NCBI RefSeq assembly: GCF_000226115.1
Contig: NC_016460.1
Coordinates: 4,514,923 to 4,578,922 of the forward strand
Source: Thermothielavioides terrestris NRRL 8126
Lineage: Eukaryota; Ascomycota; Sordariomycetes; Sordariales; Chaetomiaceae
Length of the DNA: 64,000 bases
Reading direction: 5' to 3'
The notes below the pieces were generated by a model. The model searched no databases, was not told the DNA's origin, and saw only the letters and a list, made by a program, of their open reading frames with translations. This document shows, piece by piece, positions 11,307-20,671 of this stretch. The translations under genes were made by a program, and so were the position numbers. Positions within the stretch are counted from its first letter, which is position 1. Each line of letters opens with the position of its first letter.

Positions 11307-12154
11307 TCACTGCCGCTGTCCGTTCTTTTCCGCCCTCTCCCAGTCGAGATCGACGCGCTTCCCGTCCAGCCACTTCTCCATCTCGCCGTACATGCGGGCC
11401 CACAGCTCGCCGCCGGCGGTGGGCAGGTCGAGGTCGATCTGGTAGCCGAGGCGGGCCTGGGCGGCGCCGAGGTACTTGTAGCCCTCGGGGATGCGGGCGA
11501 GCTCCTCGGCGGAGAAGCGCGGGGCCGTGTGGCCGTCGACCGGCACGACCTTGTCCTTCTCGTAGAACAGCTTGACGTACTTGGCCTTCCACTCGCCCGT
11601 GGCCGCGTCCTTCTCGCAGAAGAAGATGAAGCGGCAGTCGCAGTCGACGTCGAACTCAGCCGGCTGGGCGAGGAGAGGAGTGGTGACGCCGCCGCCGTCG
11701 CTGCCGTTGCTGGCGGTGCAGGTGGCCGAGTCGAACTTGAAGCGGTGCGTGATGGTGGCCTTCATCTTGCCGATGGCGCGGCTGCGCGCGGGGTTCAGCT
11801 CGACCAGGGTGCCGCATTCGCGGTGCATGATGAACACGCCCTGCGCCTTGCCGGCCTTGGAGATCTCGATGAAGTCGTCGATGTGGCGGGGGCCGCTCCA
11901 GGCTGGGGTCGTTGGATTGCCAAGGTCAGAGCTGAATATCTTGACGAATGCACCGCTGCAGCAGGGCTCGACATACTGGTCCACACGATGGCATCGTCGG
12001 CGAAGAGAGATCGGTAGTTCTTCCACTCGGAGGCGTCCCGGTAGACGGGCCAGCCCTTGCAGAGCTCGGCGACGGCCAGCCGGTCGAGAAGCGTGTCGGT
12101 GCTGCCGTTAATGTGCCAGTAGCAGCGGGTATGCGGGTCTGCCGGGGACGTCAT
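11307..12154 (-). CDS. SnoaL-like domain protein, 257 aa, two exons
   Basis: Exons are 12154-11977 and 11902-11307; the 74-bp intron has GTATGT and CAG ends. Splicing gives the continuous core ...DDAIVWTTWSGPRHIDDF..., which is broken in either unspliced frame. The N-terminal half has the SnoaL/NTF2-like pattern: LDRLAVAELCKGWPVYRD, then a FADD segment and the HRECGTLVELNP region. The C-terminal half has conserved-looking CDCRFIFFCEKD, LFYEKDKVVPVDG and YKYLGAAQARLGY. SnoaL-like folds include cyclases, dehydratases and binding proteins, so the reaction cannot be named. No signal peptide; probably cytosolic. The start is the ATG giving MTSPADPHTRCYW. It converges on the coiled-coil gene. Confidence 0.85.
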
Positions 12155-14370
12155 TGGATCGGTGAGCGGGCAGACTTTGCAACAAGGTGACCTGACATCG
12201 TACCGTTCCAGCCCCTGGGAATGTGAGGAGGAGCCTTCATTATGTACCTGCCCCCCGGGGGCGCTGGGTTTGAATGTCGGACCAGGCCGCTCCCCGCTTG
12301 CGGCTCCAATATGCCTGCCTCCGTCGGCTGCCCCCGTCACCTGGCGGTAATCATACTTTTGGGCAGGTGGGACCTGGTTCGAGAGCGGTCGCGGGAGCGG
12401 TCGCGGGAGCGGTTTCGGGAGCAGTGCCTTGGGCCTCGAAACCGCCTCCGAACCTGTAATGGCAGACACGGGTGACACGTAGGGAACGGCACATGGCAGG
12501 CTGGCGATGCCGTAAAGATGACACTTGGAGGGCATAACCACGTATATAGATTGACAGAGCCTCGGCGCCAGAGTCAAGAAGATCCAAGAGAAGGACAACG
12601 ACACTGAGAAGCTTCAAGAGATTGTAGAAACGGCAATCAAAATCGGGCAAGAGCTTAGAAAGGGAGAACAAGATCCTTCGCCCGAAGGCCAAGATCTACC
12701 TAGGAAACCGCTTCAGTTTGGCTAGTCCAAGTGGTCGCTTCTATCCAGCCGGAGCTAATTGACGGTTGCCACTTTGTGGCAATTGCCAGGCCGTCTCCCA
12801 GGCCAGAACACTCTCTTTAACTACCTAGGTACATTTACTCCAACTGTTGTACCCGTATATAGCTGGATAATCGCGAGGGTACGACAGCTTCTTCGTCTCC
12901 TAGCCTAGCTCCGTCGACCGAGGAGTCTAGGAACGCCATGTTCAACCAGGGCCTGCCAAGGAATTGAAGGATTGGATCATGGAGAACACAGGTTAATGGA
13001 GTGGAGGAATGGCGCGCTTGGATCCTTGACCGCTGCTTACCCTGATGGCGAGCCTCGCTCTCCCAGGGTAACCCGGGGTAACCTCGGCCAGCTCACCGGC
13101 ATCCAGGCAGCCCACCATGCCGGCATGCAAACCAGCGCGGGCACCGGCGTTTTCAGAATGAATGCCACAAGCAACGCACAGAGCGGCAGGTGCGATTCAG
13201 GAGCAGAAGAACCGGCCCACGGAAACCTGGAAGCCGAGCCGATGTGGTACAGTAGAGAAAGCACCACGGCCTCGCTAGCGAGCCGCGTAAAGCGGCAAGT
13301 CCCCGGTTAGTATCTGACCGGGGACAAACACCGGATGTGCTGCCGTCTCGCGTCGCGCAGACTGCCGAACCTCGGCGGCGAGTGCCCTGGCGCTGGAGGG
13401 GCCGCGGGCTTTCTGGCGTGGACTCGTACAGTGTGCCGCCTGGGACAGCGTGGAGCGGTGGTACACCGTACTTTGGACATCATGGATCATGAGCTGTACG
13501 GAATACTCACAAATCGCACGCAGAATACTACCGGTCGATGTCCGGTTGTTGACGCCCGCGTTTGACGTGTGACATGCCGTCGTCGGTCAGTTTCATGCGC
13601 GCGCAGCGGTGGGCAGGGGGCCGTCTTTCCGTTGTCAGTTTACTACACAGTACAGCGCGGCAGCGCCATGTAGAGAAGGTACGTCCATTGTCTGGTCTGG
13701 TAGGACGAGCTGCCGCCGGGGAAGGGAGCCGTGGGCCCGCGTGTCCGTGTCCTCGCGCGAGGACCTGTGATGTGAGACGGGTGATGTGTGATGCTGCCAA
13801 GCGGTGCCTGGCTGCATCGGCTGCATCAGCTCATGAACGGCCGCCAGCCGGCGCCGGGGTCATGGATCCAACTGCAAGCAATGGGCCCTTGGGTGTTGAG
13901 ATGAGCATGGGGCCCACCTGCGTGTGTTGTTGCTGTTTCATGGCTGCCAGTTTTAGGATGGCTCGTTCCGTCAGGAGCTGCGACTACCCACGGCGCTGGC
14001 GTGCTTCTGGTTTGGCTCTCAGAAGCCCCGCTGCCAGGAAACCAACCTGTCACCTAGTAGCAGGGGTTGGCAGGGTCTTCACTAGTGTATGTATTCCCGT
14101 CTCTGCTTGGCCCCGCGGCAGGGATCTTGCCCCACTGAGCTTCTGCTGCTTTTGCTGGGTTGTGCCCCACGTCACGTCAACCTGGAAGTCGTCAACGACG
14201 GAAATATTGCACCATCGCCGTCGCCATCGCCATCGTCGCGGGCCGCCGCATTCTTCCCGTTGGTGCCGTTTCGAGCCGCCTGTTCTGTTTCTACACGCGC
14301 GACTCCCAAAGCGCCCCCCGAACGCCGCGGCGTCCCGACAGCTCCTTCATCCCCCCACCGCAAGTAGCCG
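12155..14370. other. Intergenic between SnoaL-like and thioredoxin genes
   Basis: The two genes are divergent, so this 2.2 kb should hold both promoters. I see no convincing coding sequence. A tandem of three GCGGTCGCGGGA-like units occurs around 12385-12420. The ~600 bases before the thioredoxin ATG contain CT-rich and CGCCATCGCCATCG-type short repeats (14216-14235), usual in fungal leaders. A 293-codon open frame overlapping the thioredoxin start has no family match and poor codon use. Confidence 0.4.
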
Positions 14371-14760
14371 ATGGCCGACTCGGTCCGTCACATTTCGTCG
14401 CACGGCGACTTCAATGAGCTCCTTGCGTCGACGCGCTATGTGATCGTCGATTTTTACGCTGATTGGTGTGGTCCGTGCAAGGCGATCGCGCCGCACTTCC
14501 TCAAGATGGCCTCGACCTACTCGATCCCCGGCTTCCTCGCCTTCGCCAAGGTCAACGTCGACACCGTCGGGTCCGTCGCCCAGAAGTACGGCATCGCCGC
14601 CATGCCCACCTTCATGTTCTTCAAGGACGGGAAGCAGGTCGCCGTCAACGGCAACGCCATCCTGCAGGGCGCGAATCTGCCGGCCTTGAGCCTCGCCGCC
14701 GAGAAGATGGGCAAGCTGGCCAAGGAGAAGGCCGAGGCCGCCGCCGCCGGGAGCGCATAA
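14371..14760 (+). CDS. Thioredoxin, 129 aa
   Basis: A classical single-domain thioredoxin that reduces protein disulfides through a redox-active cysteine pair, normally recharged by NADPH and thioredoxin reductase in the cytosol. The active site VDFYADWCGPCK places the cysteines at residues 33 and 36; the cis-proline segment AAMPTFMFFKDGK follows at about residue 78. After the fold there is an Ala/Lys/Glu-rich helical tail (LAAEKMGKLAKEKAEAAAAG), longer than in the minimal ~105-residue thioredoxins. No signal peptide or mitochondrial leader is evident. Single exon; the ATG is the first in frame and gives the usual short lead-in to the first strand. A housekeeping gene, not obviously linked to its neighbours. 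Confidence 0.95.
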   Translation: MADSVRHISSHGDFNELLASTRYVIVDFYADWCGPCKAIAPHFLKMASTYSIPGFLAFAKVNVDTVGSVAQKYGIAAMPTFMFFKDGKQVAVNGNAILQGANLPALSLAAEKMGKLAKEKAEAAAAGSA

Positions 14761-15181
14761 GTTAGAGCACGCATCGACCGGTGCGGGTCGAAAGACGGAG
14801 TCATGGCTGATCCACAATATCACGATGGGGTCGAGGGCGTACGGTAATTGCCAAGATACCCACGGCTTTCTTTTTTCTTGCCGTCATCAGAGGCCAAAAG
14901 AGCGTCTGGAGTGCTGGAAATAGAAACTGTTTGTCGGCCTCTCATTCCCGCACATGCTCACCCACTGTGCCTGTACTGCTGCTGGTCACGGACAAAAGGG
15001 CACGGATCCAGTGCTCTGGATCGATCTCGGGGCAAAGAAGTGATGTCATACCACTCAGCGCAGCAAACCTTCCTCCTCGCGGATCCCGCCGCAGGCGAAT
15101 CCACATGTTGCGCTTTTCTGCCCCCCGTTTTCTCAACCCCGACCGAAGCTAAGAACACACGCTCCTAGAAGAGGAAAGGAA
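14761..15181. other. Intergenic between thioredoxin and the next gene
   Basis: 421 bp containing the thioredoxin 3' flank and the promoter of the next gene. A CT-rich block lies near 15060-15140. No feature I can name. Confidence 0.4.
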
Positions 15182-15621
15182 ATGGCTCAAGACGGCCGTG
15201 GGCGACCTTCCATGGAGGCGCGGCGAGCGAGCGCCTCGGTTGCCGACCTGGGGCCCGCGTCGCAGGAGGGGTGGGCGCCAGAGCAGCAGGACACGAGGCT
15301 CACGAGAGCCCAAAGTGTCGGATCCCGGGGACAACTCGCCCGGCGGAGCTCTTCTCTAGATGCCCCGCTCCTCCGGAGGCAGGAGACCGTGACCCGGGAG
15401 CAGCGTCAGATCGATCGGGGCGCCGCCCCTGCAGTGAGGTTGGATATGGATTTGGATGTCGAGATCAACCTCAAGGCGAAAATAAAGGGCCGGATTGAAC
15501 TGTCCATCCTGTCAGTTGTGCGGGTCCAACCTGCGATGCTCGGGACCTACGACCTAACGCTAATCTGACCAGTACTGCGGAGCAAGAGAGCCGGCTACGA
15601 CGCGGAAGGCACCAACAGTAA
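15182..15621 (+). CDS. Small conserved hypothetical protein, 125 aa, two exons
   Basis: Exons 15182-15510 and 15573-15621, with a 62-bp intron bearing GTCAGT at the donor, CTAAT/CTGAC near the branch and CAG at the acceptor. The first ~80 residues are polar and low-complexity with several RRxS-type sites. The conserved part is near the end: a VRLDMDLDVEINLKAKIKG segment followed by IELSILLTAEQ. This short amphipathic beta-like core looks like a family of small fungal proteins of unknown role; that is recalled, not checked. Reading through the intron would give a different 19-residue tail, which is less convincing. No signal peptide or membrane segment. Confidence 0.65.
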
Positions 15622-16053
15622 TGGACAGGCCCGCCGAGGATGGCAATATCCGGTATCTCTGCCGCTATTTTCCAAGATACCGATATGCTGCCCCTCCAGC
15701 CACGTGCGCTAGCCTGGGGTGGAACGAGGGATGGCGGTGGTGATGGTGGTGGTGGTGTGGTGTCTAGTCACTGGGTCACGCGCAGCTGCCCGTTGCGTCG
15801 CGCATCACGCCCTCCATCCACCAGCCATCATAGCGTGGACAGATCGACCACGCGACGCGGGAAAGGGCAGCGAAGATAGAAAGAAAATCCAGCGCGTTGT
15901 CGTTCACGCTGTTCGAAAACATTTCCTAGCTCGCCGCAAGCAAACCAAAGTTGCAACTAAAGCCTCATCTTGTATTGCCTCGCTGGTTTCTCAAGAGAGC
16001 TCCAGGCACCGCTTCCAAGCAATCTAACCGCTGCATTAACCGAATCGATCGAA
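15622..16053. other. Intergenic
   Basis: 432 bp between two genes on the same strand. It contains a (GGT)n-like stretch at about 15730-15760 and the probable promoter of the following gene. Nothing else recognised. Confidence 0.4.
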
Positions 16054-16977
16054 ATGCCATCCTCCCGCCGAGGGGCCGCCGGCTCACCGCCGCCGAACTC
16101 CGGGCCGCCACCCGAAATCCTGCACCAGCTCGGCCGGGCCGTGCTGTCCTACACACTCAAGAAACTGAACGAGCAAACGACACAAGGCGGCCCGCGAGAA
16201 CAGAGCTCGCGCCGCAGATCAAGCCGCAGCAGAACCAGAGATGCCTCACGCGGAGGCGACCGCGCCAGCAGCCGCGGCGGCGACCTGCCGCGAAGCGACA
16301 GTAGCGACATGCACGCCCTGATCAGCCAGCTCGCAGTCGGCCTCTGCGCCTTCGGCATCCGCCACCTCATCCGGCGCAGGCGGGAGGCCAAGAGGCGGGC
16401 GGCAGCCGAAGGCGCCGCCGGGGCGGCCACCACAGCAAGAGACGTCCGCAGCGGCCGGGGTCAGAGCCAGGGCCAAAGGCAGGGCAGGCAGGGCTCGGCC
16501 GCCGTCGACCCGGAGCTATCTGCCGCGCTGGACACGGTCACGCGCGAGCTGAAGGGCGCGTCCGAGTCAATCCGGCGGCTGGCCCGCACCGCGCCGTCGC
16601 ACCGGCGCTGCGACGTGCGCGACGCCCTGGTGGCCGATGCCGAGCGGCTGAGCGGGTCGCTGGCCAACGTGCAGGCGAGCATCCACAACATGCGGAACCT
16701 GCATCCGGCGCTGGACCGCGGGAGCCGGCCACGCGAGAGCGTGCGAGGGACGCGGCCGGACGCACAACAAAGGGCCAGGACGAAGGCCGAGAGACTGAGC
16801 ACGAGGGAGAACACGGCGAGGAGCAGGGGGTCCGCGCGAATGGAGGAGCGGGCGAGCGGCGAGAGCGACGGGAGTCGCTGGGAGCGCAGCCGACGCCGCG
16901 GCCTGCCTGCCGAGCGGCACAGGAGCCGTCCAGGCAGCCGGGAGAAAGACGTGCGAGAACGCCGATGGCAGAAGTAG
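16054..16977 (+). CDS. Arg/Ser-rich hypothetical protein, 307 aa
   Basis: Unrecognised, but clearly coding by third-position G/C bias. The N-terminus is proline-rich. Two conserved-looking helical segments follow: ILHQLGRAVLSYTLKKLNEQ (about residues 22-41) and MHALISQLAVGLCAFGIRHLIRRRREAKRR (about 86-115). The second has a weakly hydrophobic face ending in a basic cluster. A helical region (AAVDPELSAALDTVTRELKGASESIRRLART, then a VADAERLSGSLANVQASIHNMRNL stretch) spans ~150-225. The last ~80 residues are Arg/Glu/Ser-rich and probably disordered. The ATG giving MPSSRRGAAG was chosen because upstream codons in frame lack bias. A nuclear or membrane-associated role cannot be decided. Confidence 0.7.
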   Translation: MPSSRRGAAGSPPPNSGPPPEILHQLGRAVLSYTLKKLNEQTTQGGPREQSSRRRSSRSRTRDASRGGDRASSRGGDLPRSDSSDMHALISQLAVGLCAFGIRHLIRRRREAKRRAAAEGAAGAATTARDVRSGRGQSQGQRQGRQGSAAVDPELSAALDTVTRELKGASESIRRLARTAPSHRRCDVRDALVADAERLSGSLANVQASIHNMRNLHPALDRGSRPRESVRGTRPDAQQRARTKAERLSTRENTARSRGSARMEERASGESDGSRWERSRRRGLPAERHRSRPGSREKDVRERRWQK

Positions 16978-17688
16978 TGGAGGGGGTCGCAGGCGAATAG
17001 TGTTACACACGCAAACGGCAGCAAGCAGCGCAGCTTAAACACTCCTCTACAACAAAACCAGCTTACGCGTAATGCCTGATTGCCGTGTACGTGATTGCCA
17101 TGGAATACGTTGTCTTGCGCCTACCTCCCGTCTAAGGCGGTAAGCAGGGCAATCGCATATAAGATAGGCGCGAAAAAGAGCAATGGCAGGCAAGGTAGTT
17201 GCGAAGCAGGCAATGGCACACGAGGCAGGCGCAAAGACCGAAGCTACGTTCGGCTTGATTACTGTGTAGTTAGAAAACTGAAGATCTATTAAAAATAGGT
17301 ACCCTACAGCAACAGTCTGCCTCTGTTATCTGAAGCAAAGCTGCGCGGTAATTTATAGAGAAATTTACACTGTGCAAACTGCGCTAAGTCACATGATTTG
17401 GGCCTCTCAACTACTTGAGTTTTGCTCCGACAGTGCATACACTATGTGGATATAACCACTGCTACAGAGCTTGTCTTCAAGCTTCACTTCAATTAAAAAG
17501 AGTAAAAGTGAGAAAATGTTGCGAAGAGTAGAGTAGAAAATAGCTATGAGGGACATAGTTAAGGTATATCTTATTCTCTTATACTTATTACACTTTAAGA
17601 GTTAAGTACTTTCTAGAGACTTGATGCTGCTTACTCCCGATCTCGCACTGTGACTATAAATCACGATTCGGCTGCGCTACTTCAACAA
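16978..17688. other. AT-richer intergenic stretch upstream of the tRNA
   Basis: From about 17.25 to 17.64 kb the base composition shifts to AT-rich, with many TA dinucleotides and short stop-ridden frames. This resembles a small RIP-decayed repeat remnant, but I cannot identify transposon ends. A TATAAA motif at 17654-17659 lies about 30 bases before the tRNA. Confidence 0.4.
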
Positions 17689-17765
17689 GCCCGCTTGGCT
17701 CAGTGGTAGAGCGTGGCACTAGTAAGGCTATGCCAAGGTCGTCAGTTCGATTCTGGCAGTGGGCA
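17689..17765 (+). tRNA. tRNA-Thr(AGT) with a 5-nt anticodon-loop insertion
   Basis: The acceptor arms GCCCGCT and AGTGGGC pair over 7 bp with one G-T wobble; the discriminator base is A. The D arm is GCTC-AGTGGTA-GAGC. The anticodon stem TGGCA/TGCCA encloses CT-AGT-AA, giving anticodon AGT (threonine). The T arm GTCAG-TTCGATT-CTGGC has one wobble. Five extra bases lie between the loop and the 3' stem; placed at the canonical intron site after position 37 they read AGGCT, leaving A38. This would be an unusually short tRNA intron, or a mutation inactivating the gene. A T-run follows at 17792-17808, suitable as a polymerase III terminator. Confidence 0.8.
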
Positions 17766-18091
17766 AGGAAAGCCCCGGAGACGGGAACAAAATTTTTGAA
17801 TTTTTTTTGGATTACCTGCTAGGGACAAAGTAATATGCCACAACGATGCGAAAGGGAGAATGGGAAAGCTTATCTGCTTGTCCAGGGGTCCATTCCCACT
17901 CAGAGGTGGCCATTCAAAACCGCAATGCCACCACTCCTCAGCAATAGTATGTGCAGTTCCCAGCCGAATGGCCAATCCCAGGCAAAAGACATGGTTGGCG
18001 GCCGTCGAGGAAAATGAGGGTCCGCAACCTGTACTCGCTGCTGGACGTCGCCAGCTCCCCGGTCAAAGCCCAATCTCAACACACACCCAAC
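17766..18091. other. Intergenic, tRNA terminator and 3' flank
   Basis: Holds the T-run downstream of the tRNA (17792-17808) and the 3' flank of the convergent membrane-protein gene. Nothing else supported. Confidence 0.4.
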
Positions 18092-18892
18092 CTACCCGCC
18101 TCCACCACCGGTATCACCGCCCCCACCACCACCTGCTGCACCACTCGCGCCCCCTCCCTCGCTACTACTACTGCTCGCACTGGTACTCGCACTCGCCCCG
18201 TTCGCACCACCCGTCCCCGTTCTGGTCCTCCCCGACGTCCGCGTCCCCCTCCGCGTTCTTCCCCGCGTCCTTCCCCGCGTCCTTGCCGGGCGAGTCCTTT
18301 TGACACTACCACCACCACTCCCACCGCCACTGCCACCACCACCGCTACTGCCCCAACTACTACTGCCACTGCCAATGCCACTGCCAACCCTGCTGCCCCT
18401 GCGCCGGCGCCGGCGCCGCAGCCGAAGGGACGGGTAGTACCGCCAGAGGAAGTATGCGACGCCCGCGAGGAAGAGGGCCAGCAGCACGCTGACGACGACG
18501 GCGATCACGGTGTTCTGGTCGTGCATTGATGGCGGTGGCGGAGCAGACGGTGGTGCGGTGGGAGCGGGGTTGTTGGCGTCGCCGTCCGCCGCCGCCGCGG
18601 CGCGCTTGATGTTGTTGGGCCGGTAGTTGGGAGAGGACCGGGCAGTAGCTTGTTGCTGCTGCTGCTGCTGCTGCTGCGGGCTGGCGATGAGGGGCTGCGG
18701 CTGCCATGGTGGCGGGTCGTGAGAGTGCTGGGGTGCTTGCGGTGGTGACACGGATGCCGGCGGCGGCGGCACGGCAGGGGCGTGGTGATAGGGTGTGACG
18801 TTGTGGACCGCTGGTGATACCAGCGATGCTGTGTTGCCGCCGGGGAAGGCGGCTGGTTGGTCTTGTGGTGGTTGCGCAAGCGGAATGTACAT
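18092..18892 (-). CDS. Single-pass membrane protein with low-complexity arms, 266 aa
   Basis: Unrecognised protein. Residues 1-127 are Pro/Gln/Ala-rich with a nine-glutamine run (73-81). One strong hydrophobic helix follows (TVIAVVVSVLLALFLAGVAYFLW, ~128-150). Immediately after it comes RYYPSLRLRRRRRRRG, a positive cluster marking the cytosolic side. The rest is Gly/Ser repeats, then Arg/Thr-Gly repeats and a final Gly-rich tail. Topology resembles fungal wall-stress or signalling sensors (Pro/Ser-rich outside, one helix, basic tail inside), but there is no cleavable signal peptide and no WSC domain, so this is only a resemblance. An upstream exon is possible. The CAG and GGT repeats in the DNA make length variation likely. 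Confidence 0.6.
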   Translation of the reverse strand: MYIPLAQPPQDQPAAFPGGNTASLVSPAVHNVTPYHHAPAVPPPPASVSPPQAPQHSHDPPPWQPQPLIASPQQQQQQQQQATARSSPNYRPNNIKRAAAAADGDANNPAPTAPPSAPPPPSMHDQNTVIAVVVSVLLALFLAGVAYFLWRYYPSLRLRRRRRRRGSRVGSGIGSGSSSWGSSGGGGSGGGSGGGSVKRTRPARTRGRTRGRTRRGTRTSGRTRTGTGGANGASASTSASSSSSEGGGASGAAGGGGGGDTGGGGG

Positions 18893-20101
18893 CAGGCACG
18901 GTTAGGCCGCGGGGCTATCTGCCAACTGCTTGGCGTGGGGTCTGTCATGGGACGGATATTGGGGCGTGGAACCGGCTGGTAGGGTCCTGGGAATACATGG
19001 AGGCGCCGACGGGAGAGACAAATGAAGAACGGGAAGCAAAGACGGAAGAAAAAAGAAAAAACCGGCACTGGCTCAGAGCGCGGTTGGGGGCATGCGGCTT
19101 TCTTGAAGCTGTGTCGCGTGCGGCAAAGACGCATACACAGCATGATTTCTCTTGCATACGGCTCTCCTGCAGCCCAGGTCGGTTGCAGGGCGACAAAACC
19201 GCGGGGACGGGCAATGCACGCGCCAGACGAGGACGTTTGATTTGATCAATCCGGGCCCGCAGCAGAAAAGACGGGGCTGCAGACGGAGGACACCACTGAT
19301 CCTATCGCTGAGCAATTGCGCCGCCGAAGAGGGCGGAAAAAGTCCCATGCCAGGCCTCCTTTGGGCACCTGCAGCAACATCATCCGGCAGCCGTCTGAGT
19401 GGTGGTTGCGGGCCAATGGAGCCGCGCGAGACACAGCGGGGCGGACGGGGAGGAGGACGGTTGACGAATGCGGTCCCAATCAGCGGACGAAGCGACGGAA
19501 GCCGACGGCCGGTCGGCTCCTGAGCCGCGGGTGGTCACTTGCGAAACGTCGCGAACCGAAATGTCCTCCCGGACGTGGAATGAGAGTGCTCCGGCATGTT
19601 GGCCAGGGGACGCGGGGGACCATGGAGACTGTACGTGAAACTCAACTGGTGGGGGCCAGCGAATATGTGGCCCGATCGCAGAAAGCCTGCCGAAGTTCCG
19701 GCGCAGATGTGGTGAAGTGTGGGTGGTATGCGGCGAAGTGGCTTGCGGGGTTGGTGTCGGTTTGAATGACAGCTCATCCACTCCTTTGGCAGCCACCCTT
19801 GGCGAGTTCTACCGAAGTTGAGGCTTCGAACAACACCGAAGCCCGGGTGTTTAGCGCCGGCTGGAGGAGCGTGCTGACCACGATCTACACTCCAGGCTGG
19901 TTTCCAGACTGATTCAGGGGCCGAATTGTTGGCGGACTCGTTACTCGTCCTGAACTTCTTCGGACGGTCTGGGAAACCTGGTAACCAATTCGAGCAGCCG
20001 AGTCCTCACACAACCAGGCACTTGTCCCGCATGTTCCCGGGCTCCAGCAGCCAGTTCCTCTTGCCCTCTCCGGCTCGCCCACCGCCTCGCGCCTCCCAGA
20101 G
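18893..20101. other. Intergenic, no gene supported
   Basis: Several short frames overlap on both strands between 19.1 and 19.8 kb, but none shows codon bias, splice logic or a family motif. It should contain the promoter of the single-pass membrane-protein gene, which is transcribed leftward. Confidence 0.4.
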
Positions 20102-20353
20102 CTACTGCATGGTCTGCACCACCGTCCGCATATAACCGCAGGGACAGATCCACGGATTGCGCGGCCACACAGCCTGCATGTACTCGATGCACCAGGCCCG
20201 CTGGGTCGGGTGGTCGGCTTGGGCGCGGACCGTAAAGGTCGACGAGATGGTGCCCTTCAGGGGAACGTGGTCAACGACGAGGTCGCTGCCCGGCCGGTTG
20301 CCCGGAGACGGCGAGCTTGCCGCGGACGGCGGGGCCCAGCCTCCCAGGGGCAC
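20102..20353 (-). CDS. Possible 3' exon of a small protein
   Basis: An open stretch with strong third-position G/C bias that encodes VPLKGTISSTFTVRAQ, HPTQRAWCIEYMQAVWP and a WICPCGYMRTVVQTMQ ending at a TAG. The three cysteines and the aromatic residues look like a real folded domain. I found no ATG or convincing upstream exon: the frame opens without an ATG and the region above it is shared with a competing plus-strand frame. It may be a partial or decayed gene; no function can be given. Confidence 0.35.
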   Translation of the reverse strand: MPLGGWAPPSAASSPSPGNRPGSDLVVDHVPLKGTISSTFTVRAQADHPTQRAWCIEYMQAVWPRNPWICPCGYMRTVVQTMQ

Positions 20354-20526
20354 AAGGCCTTCTGAGGTGGTTCGCCACCGCTTGCGCCGCCGTCGTCCTG
20401 TTCATTTTCGCTACTATCAAGCTCGTCAAGACGGAGAGCGAGTTGACGTTAGAGGAGCGGATGCAGAGGGAAGGGGGACAAGGTAGCCCAGAAATGAAAC
20501 AGGCCCAGCCGCGTTCCCTTGAGTGA
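20317..20526 (+). CDS. Possible exon with one transmembrane helix
   Basis: This overlaps the opposite-strand candidate by 37 bp. It encodes a hydrophobic helix LLRWFATACAAVVLFIFATIKLV followed by a charged tail ESELTLEERMQREGG, ending at TGA. Codons for the helix are G/C-ended, as in real genes here. There is no ATG at the start of the frame and no clear upstream exon, so it is either a terminal exon or a chance frame. Confidence 0.3.
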   Translation: MPRTAGPSLPGAQGLLRWFATACAAVVLFIFATIKLVKTESELTLEERMQREGGQGSPEMKQAQPRSLE

Positions 20527-20671
20527 TGCCACAACTGCTGCGTATCCTTGGAGATATAGGATACCACGGTGGACAAGCTTGGATAGACGCTTCATGGCAT
20601 AGATACCTGGGGCGGCTTGGATAATAGAGCTGGCATATTCAAGCGACCAGTATATATTTCACATGCTTTCA

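Noticed and set aside
13562..14443. A 293-codon gene overlapping the thioredoxin start
   Set aside because: Codon use is unbiased, the translation is Arg/Ser/Pro/Cys noise, and it runs into the thioredoxin gene in a different frame.
18092..18387. A 103-residue Val/Gly/Arg protein in another frame of the membrane-protein gene
   Set aside because: It is the alternate frame of Gly/Ser and Arg/Thr codon repeats of the called gene.
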